Assembly (NCBI RefSeq): GCF_000421825.1 | Contig: NZ_ATXT01000015.1 | Location: 186,001 to 250,000 of the forward strand | Length of the DNA: 64,000 bases | Source: Humibacter albus DSM 18994 | Lineage (GTDB): Bacteria; Actinomycetota; Actinomycetes; Actinomycetales; Microbacteriaceae | Direction: 5' to 3' | In this document: one piece after another, positions 8,550 to 18,069 of the stretch | How positions within the stretch are numbered: the first letter of the stretch is position 1 | Layout: each line of letters starts with the position of its first letter | Translations under genes and position numbers: made by a program | The notes under the pieces: model-generated | What the model saw: the letters and a program-made list of their open reading frames with translations, nothing else | Told to the model about the DNA's origin: nothing | The model's database searches: none

Positions 8550-10002
8550 CGGTCTGCCGCATCGCCTGGTCGACGATGCGGTCGATCGCCTCACGGGTCG
8601 CCTGGTCGTCCTCGCTGTCCTCCGACTGCTGGCCGCGAGTAGCGGCGTCGACGAGCGCGATCTCCTCCTCCAGAACAGGGTTGTGCTCTTTCGGAACCGC
8701 CCGTCGACGCGGCCGGATCAGGACAGCACCGATCTTCTCAGAGTTGGCTGCGAGAACGGGTCCGAGGATGGCCATGATGAGCACGTAAAGACCGGCGAAC
8801 GGTTCCAGCCGCTCGTCCAGCCCCGCCGCCAGCGAGAGCGTGGCGAGGATCAGCGTGAACTCGCCGCGGTTCATCAGGATGGCAGCGATGTTGAGGCCGG
8901 CACGGGCATCCATCTTGTTGAACAGCGCGATGAGCTCGCCTGAGACCACGTTCAGCACGATCGTCAGCACGATCGCGAGGATCACCAGCCACGCCACACT
9001 GCCGAACTGGGCGATGTTCAGGGCGAGCCCGAAGTTCAGGAAGAAGAAGGCGGCGAACACGTCGCGCAGCGGTATCGAGATGCGCTCGACCTTGCCGGAG
9101 AACCGCGTGGCGCCGAGCACGAGGCCGATCAGGAACGCGCCGATGGCGTCCGTCACGCCGATCAGTTCGCCGATGCCGGCGAACAGCAGCGCGAGGCCGA
9201 AGAACAGGATGGTGAACAGCTCGTCGTCACGGGTGCGGAAGAACCGTGAGACGACACGACCACCCCATCGGGCGACGCCGAACATGACAACGAGGAACGC
9301 GGCCGCGATGCTCAATTGCAGCACCACCGGCCAGAACTCGGTGCGCCCGCTCAGCACGACCGAGACGATGGCCAGGTAGACGGCGATGAACACGTCGCCG
9401 ATCACCGTGGCGCCCAGAATGGCCGGCGTCTCGTTGTTCGCCAGCCGGCCCAATTCGATGAGCATCTTCGTGATGATCGCGCTCGAGGATGTCCCGACCA
9501 TTCCCGCGATGATCAGCGCCTCGCGCGTTCCCCAGCCCACGAACTCGCCGAAGAGGAACCCGACGCCCATGTTGAGCACGATGTACGTGCCGCCGGAGAT
9601 GAGCAGTCGCCCTGCGTTGCCGAAGAACTCGTCCTGATCGAATTCGAGGCCGAGATTGAACAGCAGCAGGATCAGGCCGAAGATCGCGATCAGTTCGATG
9701 TCGGCCGAATCGAAGTTCAGTGGGAAGAAGCCGGTGTGCGGGCTCGCAAGCAGCCCGACGAGCATGTAGATCGGGATGGCGGGCAGGCGAATCAGCTTGC
9801 CGAGGCGCCCCAGTGCGTAGGCGATGACGAACAGCACGCCGAGCACCATGAGGTCGGTGGCGAGGTTGTCGGACGCGTGGGAGCGAGCGTGCAGGATGGT
9901 GGTGAGGCGGGCATCCAGATGCGTCGCATGAGCAGCGGCACGAGCGACGACGTCGTCACCGAGAGTGGAGAGAAGGGCGGGCACGGCGGCGGCGACGGGC
10001 AT
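8521..10002 (-). CDS. CPA2 family cation/proton antiporter (KefB-like)
   Basis: The 493-residue protein has about 12 membrane helices of the Na+/H+ exchanger fold. Landmarks are LPAIPIYMLVGLLASPHTG, the NLGLEFD segment, GTSSSAIITKMLIELG and NRGEFTLIL near the C-terminal end of the membrane part. It lacks the Rossmann TrkA-N domain of full KefB/KefC and ends in a charged tail. The gene three bases upstream encodes a separate TrkA-C type subunit, so the two probably form one potassium or sodium/proton exchange complex in the cytoplasmic membrane. The true ion is not evident from sequence. Confidence 0.9.
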   Translation of the reverse strand: MPVAAAVPALLSTLGDDVVARAAAHATHLDARLTTILHARSHASDNLATDLMVLGVLFVIAYALGRLGKLIRLPAIPIYMLVGLLASPHTGFFPLNFDSADIELIAIFGLILLLFNLGLEFDQDEFFGNAGRLLISGGTYIVLNMGVGFLFGEFVGWGTREALIIAGMVGTSSSAIITKMLIELGRLANNETPAILGATVIGDVFIAVYLAIVSVVLSGRTEFWPVVLQLSIAAAFLVVMFGVARWGGRVVSRFFRTRDDELFTILFFGLALLFAGIGELIGVTDAIGAFLIGLVLGATRFSGKVERISIPLRDVFAAFFFLNFGLALNIAQFGSVAWLVILAIVLTIVLNVVSGELIALFNKMDARAGLNIAAILMNRGEFTLILATLSLAAGLDERLEPFAGLYVLIMAILGPVLAANSEKIGAVLIRPRRRAVPKEHNPVLEEEIALVDAATRGQQSEDSEDDQATREAIDRIVDQAMRQTDDSDTRKQN

Positions 10003-10005
10003 GGG

Positions 10006-10536
10006 TCACGCCCCGGGCGGGGCGTCAGCGAGAGCCGGCTTGGCCACCTCTCCGGTTCGGAAATAGGTGAACGCCTTCGCCACCTTCTCGGGTGAGCCGG
10101 CGACCACGAGCGTGTCACCCGGGAACACCTTGAAGTCGGCCGACGGCCCTGGGTTCGTCGAGTCACCGCGCACCACGGCGACGACCGTGAGACCGACCAT
10201 GCCGATCTCGGCGGGACTGCCGAGCCGCTGCCCGGCGATGTAGTCCTCGTAGTCCACGGTGAACCAGTCGATCGACAGACCGGGGATCTGGTCGAGCGCG
10301 GTCAGCGACTCGGTGATCTGAGTGCCGCCGAGCAGCTCCGCGAGCGTGTGCGCCTCGTCTTCGTTCAGGCGCAGCGACACCTTCGTGACGTTCGCGGTGT
10401 CGACGTTGTCGGAGAACGTGATGAGGTCTGAGTGCCCGGAGCGGTGCGCGATCACGCCGACCTTGCCGCCGTCGTCGGTCACGAAGGTGTGCAGCACACC
10501 GACACCGGGAAGTTTCACCCGTCGAACGTCAACCAT
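10006..10536 (-). CDS. TrkA-C type regulatory subunit of the antiporter
   Basis: The 176-residue cytoplasmic protein begins MVDVRRVKLPGVGVLHTFVTDDG, typical of the N-terminal domain of KhtT-like subunits. It ends in a TrkA_C (RCK_C) ligand-binding domain with MVGLTVVAVVRGD and FPGDTLVVAGSPEKV. Such proteins gate a CPA2 antiporter partner in response to nucleotides or pH. It is the first gene of a two-gene unit, with only a three-base gap to the antiporter start. I chose the ATG at 10536 because upstream codons are Arg/Cys-rich and unlike the family. Confidence 0.9.
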   Translation of the reverse strand: MVDVRRVKLPGVGVLHTFVTDDGGKVGVIAHRSGHSDLITFSDNVDTANVTKVSLRLNEDEAHTLAELLGGTQITESLTALDQIPGLSIDWFTVDYEDYIAGQRLGSPAEIGMVGLTVVAVVRGDSTNPGPSADFKVFPGDTLVVAGSPEKVAKAFTYFRTGEVAKPALADAPPGA

Positions 10537-10755
10537 CGTCAAGGACTCCCGTGCGTTTGCGTCGAATATCAGTGTATCCGGGCCGCCGCGGCCCGCCGCC
10601 CCGCTGGCATCCGCTGAGCGTGAACAGCATCTCGAACGGCGAAGGGGCAGGATGCCTGCGCACCCCGCCCCTCGCACGTCACGTCGCTCACGTGTCAGCG
10701 GCCTGAGCGATCACGTCGTGACCGATCAATCGAGAGCGATTACGTGGCGATCAGC

Positions 10756-11661
10756 TCACTTCGAGGTCAGCGACTTCTCGAAGTCCGGGTGCGCCGCCAG
10801 CCACTTCTTCACGATCGACGGGTACTTCGACTCGTCGGCACCGCTGTTGAACATCTTGTTCTCGAGGTTGGCGAGCAGCTTGCCGTCGAACTTGAAGTTC
10901 TTCAGCCACTTGCTCAGCGTCGGGTAGTCCTTCGTGAAGCCGTCACGACCGACGACGTCGATGTGGTCCGGCTTGCCGAGGGCGCCCTTCGGGTCCTTGA
11001 GGTTCTTCAGCGGGAACGCGTCGTACGCCCAGTGCGGCTCCCACAGCGTGACGACGATGTTGTCGCCGTCCTTCGTGGCGCGCTTGAGCTCGGAGAGCAT
11101 CGCCGCGGTCGAGGAGGTCTCGAAGTTCATCTTGTCGAGGCCGTAGGCCGGAATGACGCTGTCCTTCACCACGCCGGTCTCGCCGGCGCCCGGCTCGATC
11201 CCCACGATGGTGTTGTCGAAGTCCTTCGCGTGGGAGGCGAGCTGCGAGAGCGAGTCGATCGGGGCATCCTTGTTCACCGCGATGGTCAGCGGTGCGTTCT
11301 GGTACCACGAGCCGAGATCTTCGAGCTTGTCGCCGTACTTCTCCCAGTACGCCTTGTGCGTGTTGGGCAGCCACACGTCGAAGGTGGCGTCGTACTGGCC
11401 CTTGCTCAGCGCCGTGAACAGCGGGCCCGCGGTCGCGGTCTCGAGGTCGACGTCGTAGCCCTTGTCTTCGAGCACCTGCTTCCAGACGTAGGAGCTGGCC
11501 TCGCCTTCGGCCCAGCCGCTGAACACGCCGATGGTGACATCGGCCTTGTCGCCGTTGTCGGGGCCATCGGAGCTCGAGCCCGAGCCGGAGCCCGAGCAGG
11601 CGGTCAGCGAGAGCAGGGTGACTGCCGCCGCGGCGACGGTCATGAGGGCACGCTTCTTCAT
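10756..11661 (-). CDS. proX: glycine betaine/proline ABC transporter substrate-binding lipoprotein
   Basis: The 301-residue protein has a lipoprotein signal peptide (MKKRALMTVAAAAVTLLSLTAC, predicted lipidation at C22) and a Ser/Gly linker. An OpuAC-type domain follows, starting VTIGVFSGWAEGEASSYVWK. The WLPNTHKAYWEKYGD and VVTLWEPHWAYDAF segments contain the aromatic residues that box quaternary amines in this family. It should deliver osmoprotectants to the ProW/ProV complex. The ATG follows a GAAAGGAAA ribosome site. It is the last gene of the proV-proW-proX operon, 91 bases after proW. Confidence 0.92.
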   Translation of the reverse strand: MKKRALMTVAAAAVTLLSLTACSGSGSGSSSDGPDNGDKADVTIGVFSGWAEGEASSYVWKQVLEDKGYDVDLETATAGPLFTALSKGQYDATFDVWLPNTHKAYWEKYGDKLEDLGSWYQNAPLTIAVNKDAPIDSLSQLASHAKDFDNTIVGIEPGAGETGVVKDSVIPAYGLDKMNFETSSTAAMLSELKRATKDGDNIVVTLWEPHWAYDAFPLKNLKDPKGALGKPDHIDVVGRDGFTKDYPTLSKWLKNFKFDGKLLANLENKMFNSGADESKYPSIVKKWLAAHPDFEKSLTSK

Positions 11662-11752
11662 GCTGTTTCCTTTCGTACCCCGCGATTGCGAACGGGGTGA
11701 TCGGGGTTGGCGCACCGCGAGCGACGAACGCCGCGGTACGGACGGCGGACGG

Positions 11753-12688
11753 TCAGCTTTCGACCGGCACCGTTGCACCCGGCTCCAGGGGAACCTCGGT
11801 GGCAGGGGTCTCGTCTGCCGTGCCTACGCGCTCGGCACGGGCGCGCGGCAGCAGACGATGAGTACGGGGACGGCCCAGGGATGCCGTGAGCCGGTCGAGC
11901 AGAATCGCCACGATCACGACGCTCAAGCCCGCTTCGAAGCCGAGGCCGACGTCGATCGTCTGGAACGACGACACGATCGGCTTGCCGAGGCCAGGGGCGC
12001 CCACCATGCCGGCGATGACGACCATCGACAGCGACAGCATGATGACCTGGTTGACGCCGGCCATGATGCTCGGGCGAGCGAGCGGCAGCTGGATCTGGCG
12101 AAGGATACGGCCCGGCGAGGCGCCGAACGCGTGGCCGGCCTCGACCACCTCCTTGTCCACCTCGCGGATGCCCAGCTCGGTCAGCCGCACGCCCGGTGCG
12201 ATCGCGAACAGAATGGTCGCGACGATGCCCGGCACTGCGCCGATGCTGAAGAGGATGATCGCGGGGATCAGGTAGACGAACGCCGGCATGGTCTGCAGGA
12301 AGTCCAGAATGGGCCGGACGATCGCCGACGCGGTCTGCGAACGCGCCATCCAGATGCCCAGCGGGATGCTGATCGCCACGGCGATGATCGTCGCGACGAG
12401 CGTCAGCGAGATCGTGTGCATGGTGTTCTCCCACTGGTCCATGCCGAGGATGAGCACCAGGCCGACGGCGGTGCCGATCCCGAAGACCCAGCCGCGCGCC
12501 CAGACGCCGAGCGCCACGATGACGATCAGGACGAGCCAGAACGGCGGTGCGGCGAACAGCCAGTCGACGCCCTCGTAGAACCCGCCGAGAATGGCGCTGA
12601 TCACGTCGAACAGCCCGCCGAGCGCGGTCGTGATGACGTCGACGAAGCTCTCGACCCAGTCACCGATCGGAATGCGGAAGCCGTTCAT
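11753..12688 (-). CDS. proW: glycine betaine/proline ABC transporter permease
   Basis: The 311-residue protein has an N-terminal amphipathic part (IGDWVESFVDVITTALGG), then six or seven membrane helices. The permease EAA-like loop reads ELGIREVDKEVVEAGHAFGASPGRIL and couples to the ATPase. TMPAFVYLIPAIILFSIGAVPG is typical of the ProW/OpuAB family. The C-terminus is a charged cytoplasmic tail. The start ATG overlaps the proV stop by four bases (ATGA), so the two are translationally coupled. Confidence 0.93.
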   Translation of the reverse strand: MNGFRIPIGDWVESFVDVITTALGGLFDVISAILGGFYEGVDWLFAAPPFWLVLIVIVALGVWARGWVFGIGTAVGLVLILGMDQWENTMHTISLTLVATIIAVAISIPLGIWMARSQTASAIVRPILDFLQTMPAFVYLIPAIILFSIGAVPGIVATILFAIAPGVRLTELGIREVDKEVVEAGHAFGASPGRILRQIQLPLARPSIMAGVNQVIMLSLSMVVIAGMVGAPGLGKPIVSSFQTIDVGLGFEAGLSVVIVAILLDRLTASLGRPRTHRLLPRARAERVGTADETPATEVPLEPGATVPVES

Positions 12689-13995
12689 CGCACGCCTCCT
12701 TCCGTGGCGAGTTCGCCATCCGGCGAATCGGTGGTCCCTCGCAGAATCTCGGTGACGACATCCACGGGGATGGTGGCAGGCGGCTCGACGACCGCGAGCT
12801 CTGCGGTGTTGGACGGCACATTGCCGAGAGCGGCGAGCAGCGTGACCCGCGGAATCGCCCCGAGAAGGCGACCGGCGGCATCCACGACGGCGACTGGCAG
12901 CTCGCTCTCCACCGACGACTCGAAGACGTCGACGAGTCGGGTGTCTTTCTCGACCTGTGGCAGGTCCTTCTCGATCGCCTCGGTGAGGTCGCGTTCGCCG
13001 CGCTTCACGAGCCTCATCACGTCGCGATCGCGTACAACCCCGAGCAGCGCCCGGCCGTTGCCCACGACGAAGGCGGCTGAGGTCTGCAGGTCGCGCATGG
13101 TGCGCAGCGCCGCGCGCGGGCCGGCGGAGACCGTGACCATCGAGCGGGCGGGCTCCATCACGGCGGAGGCCGTGAGCACACGGGCACGGTCGACGTCTTG
13201 CACGAACTGGGCGACGTAGTCGTTGGCCGGATCGGTCAGGATGTCGTCGGGCGTCCCCACCTGCACGATGCGACCGTCGCGCATCACCGCGATGCGGTCG
13301 CCGAGGAACATCGCCTCGTTGAGATCGTGGGTGATGAACACGATCGTCTTGTTGAGCTCGGACTGCAGCTCGATCAGCTGCTCCTGCATCTCGCGACGGA
13401 TCAGCGGATCCAGTGCCGAGAACGCCTCGTCCATGAGCAGGATGTCGGTGTCGGCGGCGAGCGCGCGCGCCAGCCCGACGCGCTGCTGCATGCCGCCGGA
13501 GAGCTGGCGAGGAAACTTGTCCTCCCAACCGGCGAGGCCGACGCGCTCGACCATGGCGGCGGCGCGCTCGCGCCGCTCGGCCAGGGGCACACCCTGCACC
13601 TCGAGGCCGTAAGCGACGTTGTCCATCACGGTGCGGTGCGGCAGCAGCGCGAAGTGCTGGAACACCATCGACACGCTCTTCTGGCGCACGTCGCGCAGGG
13701 CACGGGCCGGGATGCCGGCGATCTCGGTGCCGAGGATGCGCACGCTGCCGCTCGTGGGCTCCAAGAGCCCGTTGAGCATGCGGATCAGCGTCGACTTTCC
13801 CGAGCCGGAGAGGCCCATCACGACGAAGATCTCTCCGCGGGCGACCTCGAACGAGGCGTCGATCACGGCGGCAGTGCCGCTCGACGCCACTTCGGCGCGC
13901 GTGGCTCCGCTCTGCAACTGGCGGACGACGTCGCTCGGGCGTCGTCCGAAGACCTTGAAAAGATGGGACGCTTCCACTGCGTGGGTTTCGGGCAC
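12685..13995 (-). CDS. proV: glycine betaine/proline ABC transporter ATP-binding protein with CBS domains
   Basis: The 436-residue ATPase powers osmoprotectant import. It has Walker A GLSGSGKST, signature LSGGMQQRVGLARAL, Walker B DILLMDEAFSALD and the switch His in VFITHDLNEA. Before Walker A it has the ProV-type extension typical of glycine betaine porters. Residues about 275-400 form a tandem CBS module, which in OpuA senses ionic strength and nucleotide and thereby osmotic stress. It leads the three-gene operon after a 400-base gap. The exact C-terminal regulatory behaviour is inference from the family. Confidence 0.93.
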   Translation of the reverse strand: MPETHAVEASHLFKVFGRRPSDVVRQLQSGATRAEVASSGTAAVIDASFEVARGEIFVVMGLSGSGKSTLIRMLNGLLEPTSGSVRILGTEIAGIPARALRDVRQKSVSMVFQHFALLPHRTVMDNVAYGLEVQGVPLAERRERAAAMVERVGLAGWEDKFPRQLSGGMQQRVGLARALAADTDILLMDEAFSALDPLIRREMQEQLIELQSELNKTIVFITHDLNEAMFLGDRIAVMRDGRIVQVGTPDDILTDPANDYVAQFVQDVDRARVLTASAVMEPARSMVTVSAGPRAALRTMRDLQTSAAFVVGNGRALLGVVRDRDVMRLVKRGERDLTEAIEKDLPQVEKDTRLVDVFESSVESELPVAVVDAAGRLLGAIPRVTLLAALGNVPSNTAELAVVEPPATIPVDVVTEILRGTTDSPDGELATEGGVR

Positions 13996-14395
13996 GTCGT
14001 CTCCGTAGCGCGCGCTGAAGGCATGTCGGATGCCTCGGGTCGCGGCTTTCCTACATCACGGCCGGGTCGGAATGCCTGCGCACAACGTCCATCAAGCGGG
14101 GCTCCACGGCTCACCGCGATTCACGTTGCGTCGCGACGCGATCGTCGGGACCGCATCGGACATCCTCAGACCATACGCACGCACAGGCACCCCGATTTCG
14201 GGAGGCTCACGCGTTCGCGGACTGGTTGTCGGCCTGAAAGGCCGTTCAGAACCGTATCAGATTCGGTGCGGATCGGTGCACTCGTGCACGTTTCTGCGAC
14301 CGCCCACCACGGCCGGGCGTCGTTCGGATCCGCGTCAGGACGCCGGATGCGCGTCGTTACGGTTTCGAGACCTCCGCACCCGATTCGACCACTGG
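13996..14395. other. 400-bp gene-free gap between glpD and proV
   Basis: This gap must hold the proV promoter and any glpD terminator. I found no convincing minus 35/minus 10 pair and no strong hairpin; the only small palindrome I noticed is CCCGATTTCGGG near 14190. No reading frame in it looks coding. Confidence 0.6.
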
Positions 14396-16117
14396 TCAGC
14401 CCAGGTCGGGCGCCTCCAAGCGCACCCGATCGGCAGAGGCATCATCGGGCTGTTCCTGCGAAGCACGCTCCGCGGCGACCCTGCGCAGGTAGTACGCGAT
14501 CTCCCGTTCGACGCGATCCTCGTCCCAGCCGAGCTCGTCACCCATCAGGCGGGCGACGACCGGTGCCGCGGAGACTCCGCGGTCCCACGCCTCGATCGAG
14601 ATGCGGGTGCGGCGGGCGAGCACGTCGTCGACGTGCAGGGCGCCCTCGTGCGTCGCCGCGTACACCACCTCGGCGGCGACGTAGTCGTCGGCGCCGGGCA
14701 GTGGCTCCGCGAGCTCGGGGCGCGCGGCGATCGACTCGATCACCTCCTGCGCGAGGGTGCCGTACCGGTTCAGCAGGTGCTCGACGCGCGAGACGTGGAT
14801 GCCCGCCTTGCGCGCGATCCGCCCGCGCCTGTTCCACGCCGCCCGGTAGCCGGTGGCGCCGACGAGCGGGATCTCGGCCGTGGCAGAGGCCGGCACCTTG
14901 CCGTCGAGCGCGCTGACAGCGGCGTCGATGGCATCCTTCGCCATCACGCGGTAGGTGGTCCACTTGCCGCCGGCGATCACGACGAGACCAGGCACCGCGT
15001 GCGCCACGATGTGTTCCCGGGAGAGCTTGGACGTCTGGTCGGACTCGCCCGCCAGCAGCGGCCGCAGCCCGGCGTAGACGCCCTCGACGTCCTCGCGCGT
15101 GAGCGGCACCTCCAGCACGGCGTTCACATGCTCGAGCAGGTAGTCGATGTCGGCTGCGGTCGCCGCCGGGTGCGCCTTGTCGAGCTTCCAGTCGGTGTCG
15201 GTCGTGCCGATCAGCCAGTGCCGGCCCCACGGGATGACGAAGAGCACGCTCTTCTCGGTGCGAAGCAGAAGCCCGGATCCGGACTGGAAGCGGTCGCGGG
15301 GCACCACGAGATGGATGCCCTTGGATGCCCGCACCTTGAACTTGCCGCGCTCCCCCACCATGGACTGCGTGTCGTCGGTCCACACCCCGGTGGCGTTCAC
15401 GACCTGCTTGGCGCGGATCTCGAACACCTCGTCGGTCTCGCGATCGCGCGCGTGCACGCCCACGACCCGCTCGCCGATCTTGATGAAGCCCTCGACGCGC
15501 ACCCGGTTGGCGACGTGTGCGCCGTACTGCGCCGCGGTACGGGCGACCGAGGCGGTGTAACGCGCGTCGTCGACCTGCGCGTCGTAGTACGTGATGCCGC
15601 CGATGTACGCGTCGGGCGCGAGCGACGGCGCCAGCTTGCGCACCTGGGTGCGCGAGAGGTGACGGTGATGCGGTACGCCCGGCGGCCGGAGCCCCGTGTA
15701 GCTGAACAGGTCGTAGAGCAGCATGCCGCTGCCGATGTAGAAGCGCTCGATCAGCGGCTTTTTCAGCGGGTAGAGGAACCGTACCGGCTTCACGAGGTGC
15801 GGCGCGAGCTGCTGCAGCAGGAGCCCGCGTTCGATGAGCGCCTCGCGCACCAGCCGGAAATCGAGCTGCTCCAGGTAGCGGATGCCGCCGTGGACGAGCT
15901 TCGAGGAGCGGCTCGAGGTGCCGGATGCCCAGTCCCGCTGCTCGACGAGACCGACGCTGAGGCCGCGCGTGACGGCATCCAGCGCGGACCCGACACCGAC
16001 GATGCCGCCGCCGATGACGAGCACGTCGAGCTCCTCGGCCTGCAGCGCCGCGATCGCGGCCGCGCGCTGTTCCGGACCCAGGCCGGAGGGCTGATCGATC
16101 GCCTCGCGACCGCTCAT
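14396..16117 (-). CDS. glpD: glycerol-3-phosphate dehydrogenase/oxidase
   Basis: The 573-residue flavoprotein oxidises glycerol-3-phosphate to dihydroxyacetone phosphate at the membrane. The FAD-binding motif VLVIGGGIVGVGSALDA lies near residue 33. GTSSRSSKLVHGGIRYLEQ is the family signature, and IPWGRHWLIGTTDTDW and ViAGGKWTTYRVMAKD mark the substrate and FAD regions. The C-terminal helical domain typical of GlpD follows. The start ATG overlaps the guaB3 stop by four bases, an ordering that appears operonic although the two functions are unrelated. Confidence 0.95.
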   Translation of the reverse strand: MSGREAIDQPSGLGPEQRAAAIAALQAEELDVLVIGGGIVGVGSALDAVTRGLSVGLVEQRDWASGTSSRSSKLVHGGIRYLEQLDFRLVREALIERGLLLQQLAPHLVKPVRFLYPLKKPLIERFYIGSGMLLYDLFSYTGLRPPGVPHHRHLSRTQVRKLAPSLAPDAYIGGITYYDAQVDDARYTASVARTAAQYGAHVANRVRVEGFIKIGERVVGVHARDRETDEVFEIRAKQVVNATGVWTDDTQSMVGERGKFKVRASKGIHLVVPRDRFQSGSGLLLRTEKSVLFVIPWGRHWLIGTTDTDWKLDKAHPAATAADIDYLLEHVNAVLEVPLTREDVEGVYAGLRPLLAGESDQTSKLSREHIVAHAVPGLVVIAGGKWTTYRVMAKDAIDAAVSALDGKVPASATAEIPLVGATGYRAAWNRRGRIARKAGIHVSRVEHLLNRYGTLAQEVIESIAARPELAEPLPGADDYVAAEVVYAATHEGALHVDDVLARRTRISIEAWDRGVSAAPVVARLMGDELGWDEDRVEREIAYYLRRVAAERASQEQPDDASADRVRLEAPDLG

Positions 16118-17238
16118 CGCGCGACCTTCTGGTACGGGGCCACCACGACCTCGACCCGCTGGAACTCCTTGAGGTCGGAGTACCCCGTGGTCGCCATCGA
16201 GCGGCGGAGGGCACCGACGAGGTTGGCAGTGCCGTCGGCCACGCGGGCCGGGCCGTAGAGGATCTCCTCGAGCGTGCCGGTCTGGCCGATTTCCATGCGG
16301 TAGCCGCGCGGCAGCTGCGGGTGATGCGCCTCGGCACCCCAGTGCCAGCCGCCGCCCGGGGCGTCGGTGGCGCGAGCCAGCGTGGTGCCGAGCATGACGG
16401 CATCCGCGCCGCACGCGATGGCCTTGACGATGTCGCCCGAGGAGCCCAGCCCGCCGTCGGCGATGACGTGCACGTAGCGGCCGCCCGACTCGTCGAGGTA
16501 GTCACGGCGCGCGCCGGCGACGTCCGCGACCGCGGTCGCCATCGGAGCGTGGATGCCCAGGGTCGCCCTGGTGGTGGACGCCGCGCCGCCGCCGAACCCG
16601 ACGAGCACGCCGGCCGCGCCCGTGCGCATGAGGTGCAGGGCAGCGGTGTAGGTCGCGGCGCCGCCGACGATGACCGGGACGTCGAGCTCGTAGATGAACT
16701 TCTTGAGGTTGAGCGGCTCCTGCCCTTTGGAGACGTGCTCCGCCGAGACCGTCGTGCCGCGGATGACGAACAGGTCGACGCCCGCGTCGACCACCGTCTG
16801 GTAGAACTCCTGCGTGCGCTGCGGTGAGAGCGAACCGGCGACCGTCACGCCGGCGGCACGGATCTCGGCCAGCCGGTCACGGATGAGCTCCGCCTTGATC
16901 GGCTCCGAGTAGATCTCCTGCATGCGCATCGTCGCCCTGTCGGAGGGCAGAGCACGCAGCTCGGCGAGGATCGGCTCCGGGTCGTCGTAACGCGTCCAGA
17001 CGCCCTCGAGATCGAGAACGCCGAGTCCGCCGAGCCGGCCGATCATCACCGCGGTCGCCGGAGAGACCACGGAGTCCATGGGAGCGGCGAGGAACGGGAT
17101 CTCGAACGTGTAGGCGTCGATCGTCCACGACACCGACACGTCTTCCGGATCCCTGGTACGCCGGCTCGGCACCACGGCCACATCATCGAACGCGTACACG
17201 CGTCGGGCGCGCTTGGCGCGGCCGATCTCGATCTCCAT
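16114..17238 (-). CDS. guaB3: GuaB3 family IMP dehydrogenase-related protein
   Basis: The 374-residue TIM-barrel protein is a compact IMPDH relative without CBS domains. It has AFDDVAVVPSRRTRDPEDVS, IPFLAAPMDSVVSP and the phosphate-binding VIADGGLGSSGDIVKAI. In place of the usual GxGSICxTR loop with catalytic Cys it has VIRGTTVSAEHVSK, the pattern expected of the GuaB3 subgroup, so I would not assign plain IMPDH activity. A GTG six bases further upstream is an alternative start. A true GuaB with CBS domains lies at about 31 kb, so this is a paralogue with its own role. Confidence 0.9.
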   Translation of the reverse strand: MEIEIGRAKRARRVYAFDDVAVVPSRRTRDPEDVSVSWTIDAYTFEIPFLAAPMDSVVSPATAVMIGRLGGLGVLDLEGVWTRYDDPEPILAELRALPSDRATMRMQEIYSEPIKAELIRDRLAEIRAAGVTVAGSLSPQRTQEFYQTVVDAGVDLFVIRGTTVSAEHVSKGQEPLNLKKFIYELDVPVIVGGAATYTAALHLMRTGAAGVLVGFGGGAASTTRATLGIHAPMATAVADVAGARRDYLDESGGRYVHVIADGGLGSSGDIVKAIACGADAVMLGTTLARATDAPGGGWHWGAEAHHPQLPRGYRMEIGQTGTLEEILYGPARVADGTANLVGALRRSMATTGYSDLKEFQRVEVVVAPYQKVAR

Positions 17239-17296
17239 GCTCACCCGTCAAGCCTAGGCGAGGTCGTGCGGGGAGCGAGCGAATCCGCGCCAGGGC

Positions 17297-18040
17297 TCAC
17301 ATCGGGCTCTTCACACCACTGCGCACCAGCCACCAGTTCACGGGATAGCTGACGGCGTATCCCACGACCATGGCGATTTGCATGAGCACCCAGAATTGCG
17401 GAGTGGCGGGCGAGGCGAATCCACCGAGCCACGACGGAAGCCAGACCAGTTGGATGATGGCCATCGTGCCGATCATCCCCACCTGCCAGGCGGCGATCGA
17501 CGCGGCGTCCGCCTTCACGGCGAGGAGCAGGCCGGGATGCCGCATCGGCGCGATCGCGAAGTATTGGAACGCGATGCCGAAGACGAAAGCGAGCACGGTT
17601 CCGACGATCCATCCGGCGATCGGGTGGGTGTCGTAGAGCGACCCGAGCCCCACGAGAGCTGCAGTCCCCGGCAGGACCATCAGAAGCGCTTCCGCCACAA
17701 GGTCACCGAGCGCGCAGCCCGCTCCGCAGTGGTTCGTGTCGATCGCGACGGCCGTCGCGAAGCCATGACGGTGGCCGGACTCGTGTGAGGCCGGGGCGTT
17801 CCGCTGATCCCGGTCGCGACGCGGCGCGCGGGCGAATCGGCCATAGAACCACAACCAGAGGATGCTCCCGAAAAGCATGACGAGCGGCCAGACGGCAGCC
17901 ATGACCGCCATCTTCTGCGGTCGCACGACGACGTCGACAGTGACGACGACGGCACACGCCACCGCGATGCCCAGGAGCACCCACGCGCCCACCGTCGTCC
18001 AGAGCGGGAAGTCCGCTGTCGTGAGAGCGGCATCAGTCAT
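17297..18040 (-). CDS. DUF4396 membrane protein
   Basis: The 247-residue protein has two N-terminal helices, a charged His-containing loop (SHESGHRHG) and a C-terminal block of four helices. The motif DTNHCGAGCALGDLVAE in the middle is the DUF4396 hallmark and looks able to bind a metal or form a disulphide, though no function is established. It is the last of four genes (CtaG-like, CcdA-like, SCO/TlpA, this one) reading the same way, 29 bases after the preceding stop, and is likely part of that unit. Confidence 0.85.
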   Translation of the reverse strand: MTDAALTTADFPLWTTVGAWVLLGIAVACAVVVTVDVVVRPQKMAVMAAVWPLVMLFGSILWLWFYGRFARAPRRDRDQRNAPASHESGHRHGFATAVAIDTNHCGAGCALGDLVAEALLMVLPGTAALVGLGSLYDTHPIAGWIVGTVLAFVFGIAFQYFAIAPMRHPGLLLAVKADAASIAAWQVGMIGTMAIIQLVWLPSWLGGFASPATPQFWVLMQIAMVVGYAVSYPVNWWLVRSGVKSPM

Positions 18041-18069
18041 GGCGCCTCCGTGACGGGACCGCCGCCGAT

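Noticed and set aside
13996-14395. Small gene or regulatory RNA ahead of proV
   Set aside because: No frame has a ribosome site or family resemblance, and I found no stable hairpin or convincing promoter pair.
14030-16258. 742-codon plus-strand frame over glpD
   Set aside because: The minus strand encodes a complete GlpD; the plus-strand peptide is Arg/Gly/Asp-rich without any recognisable motif.
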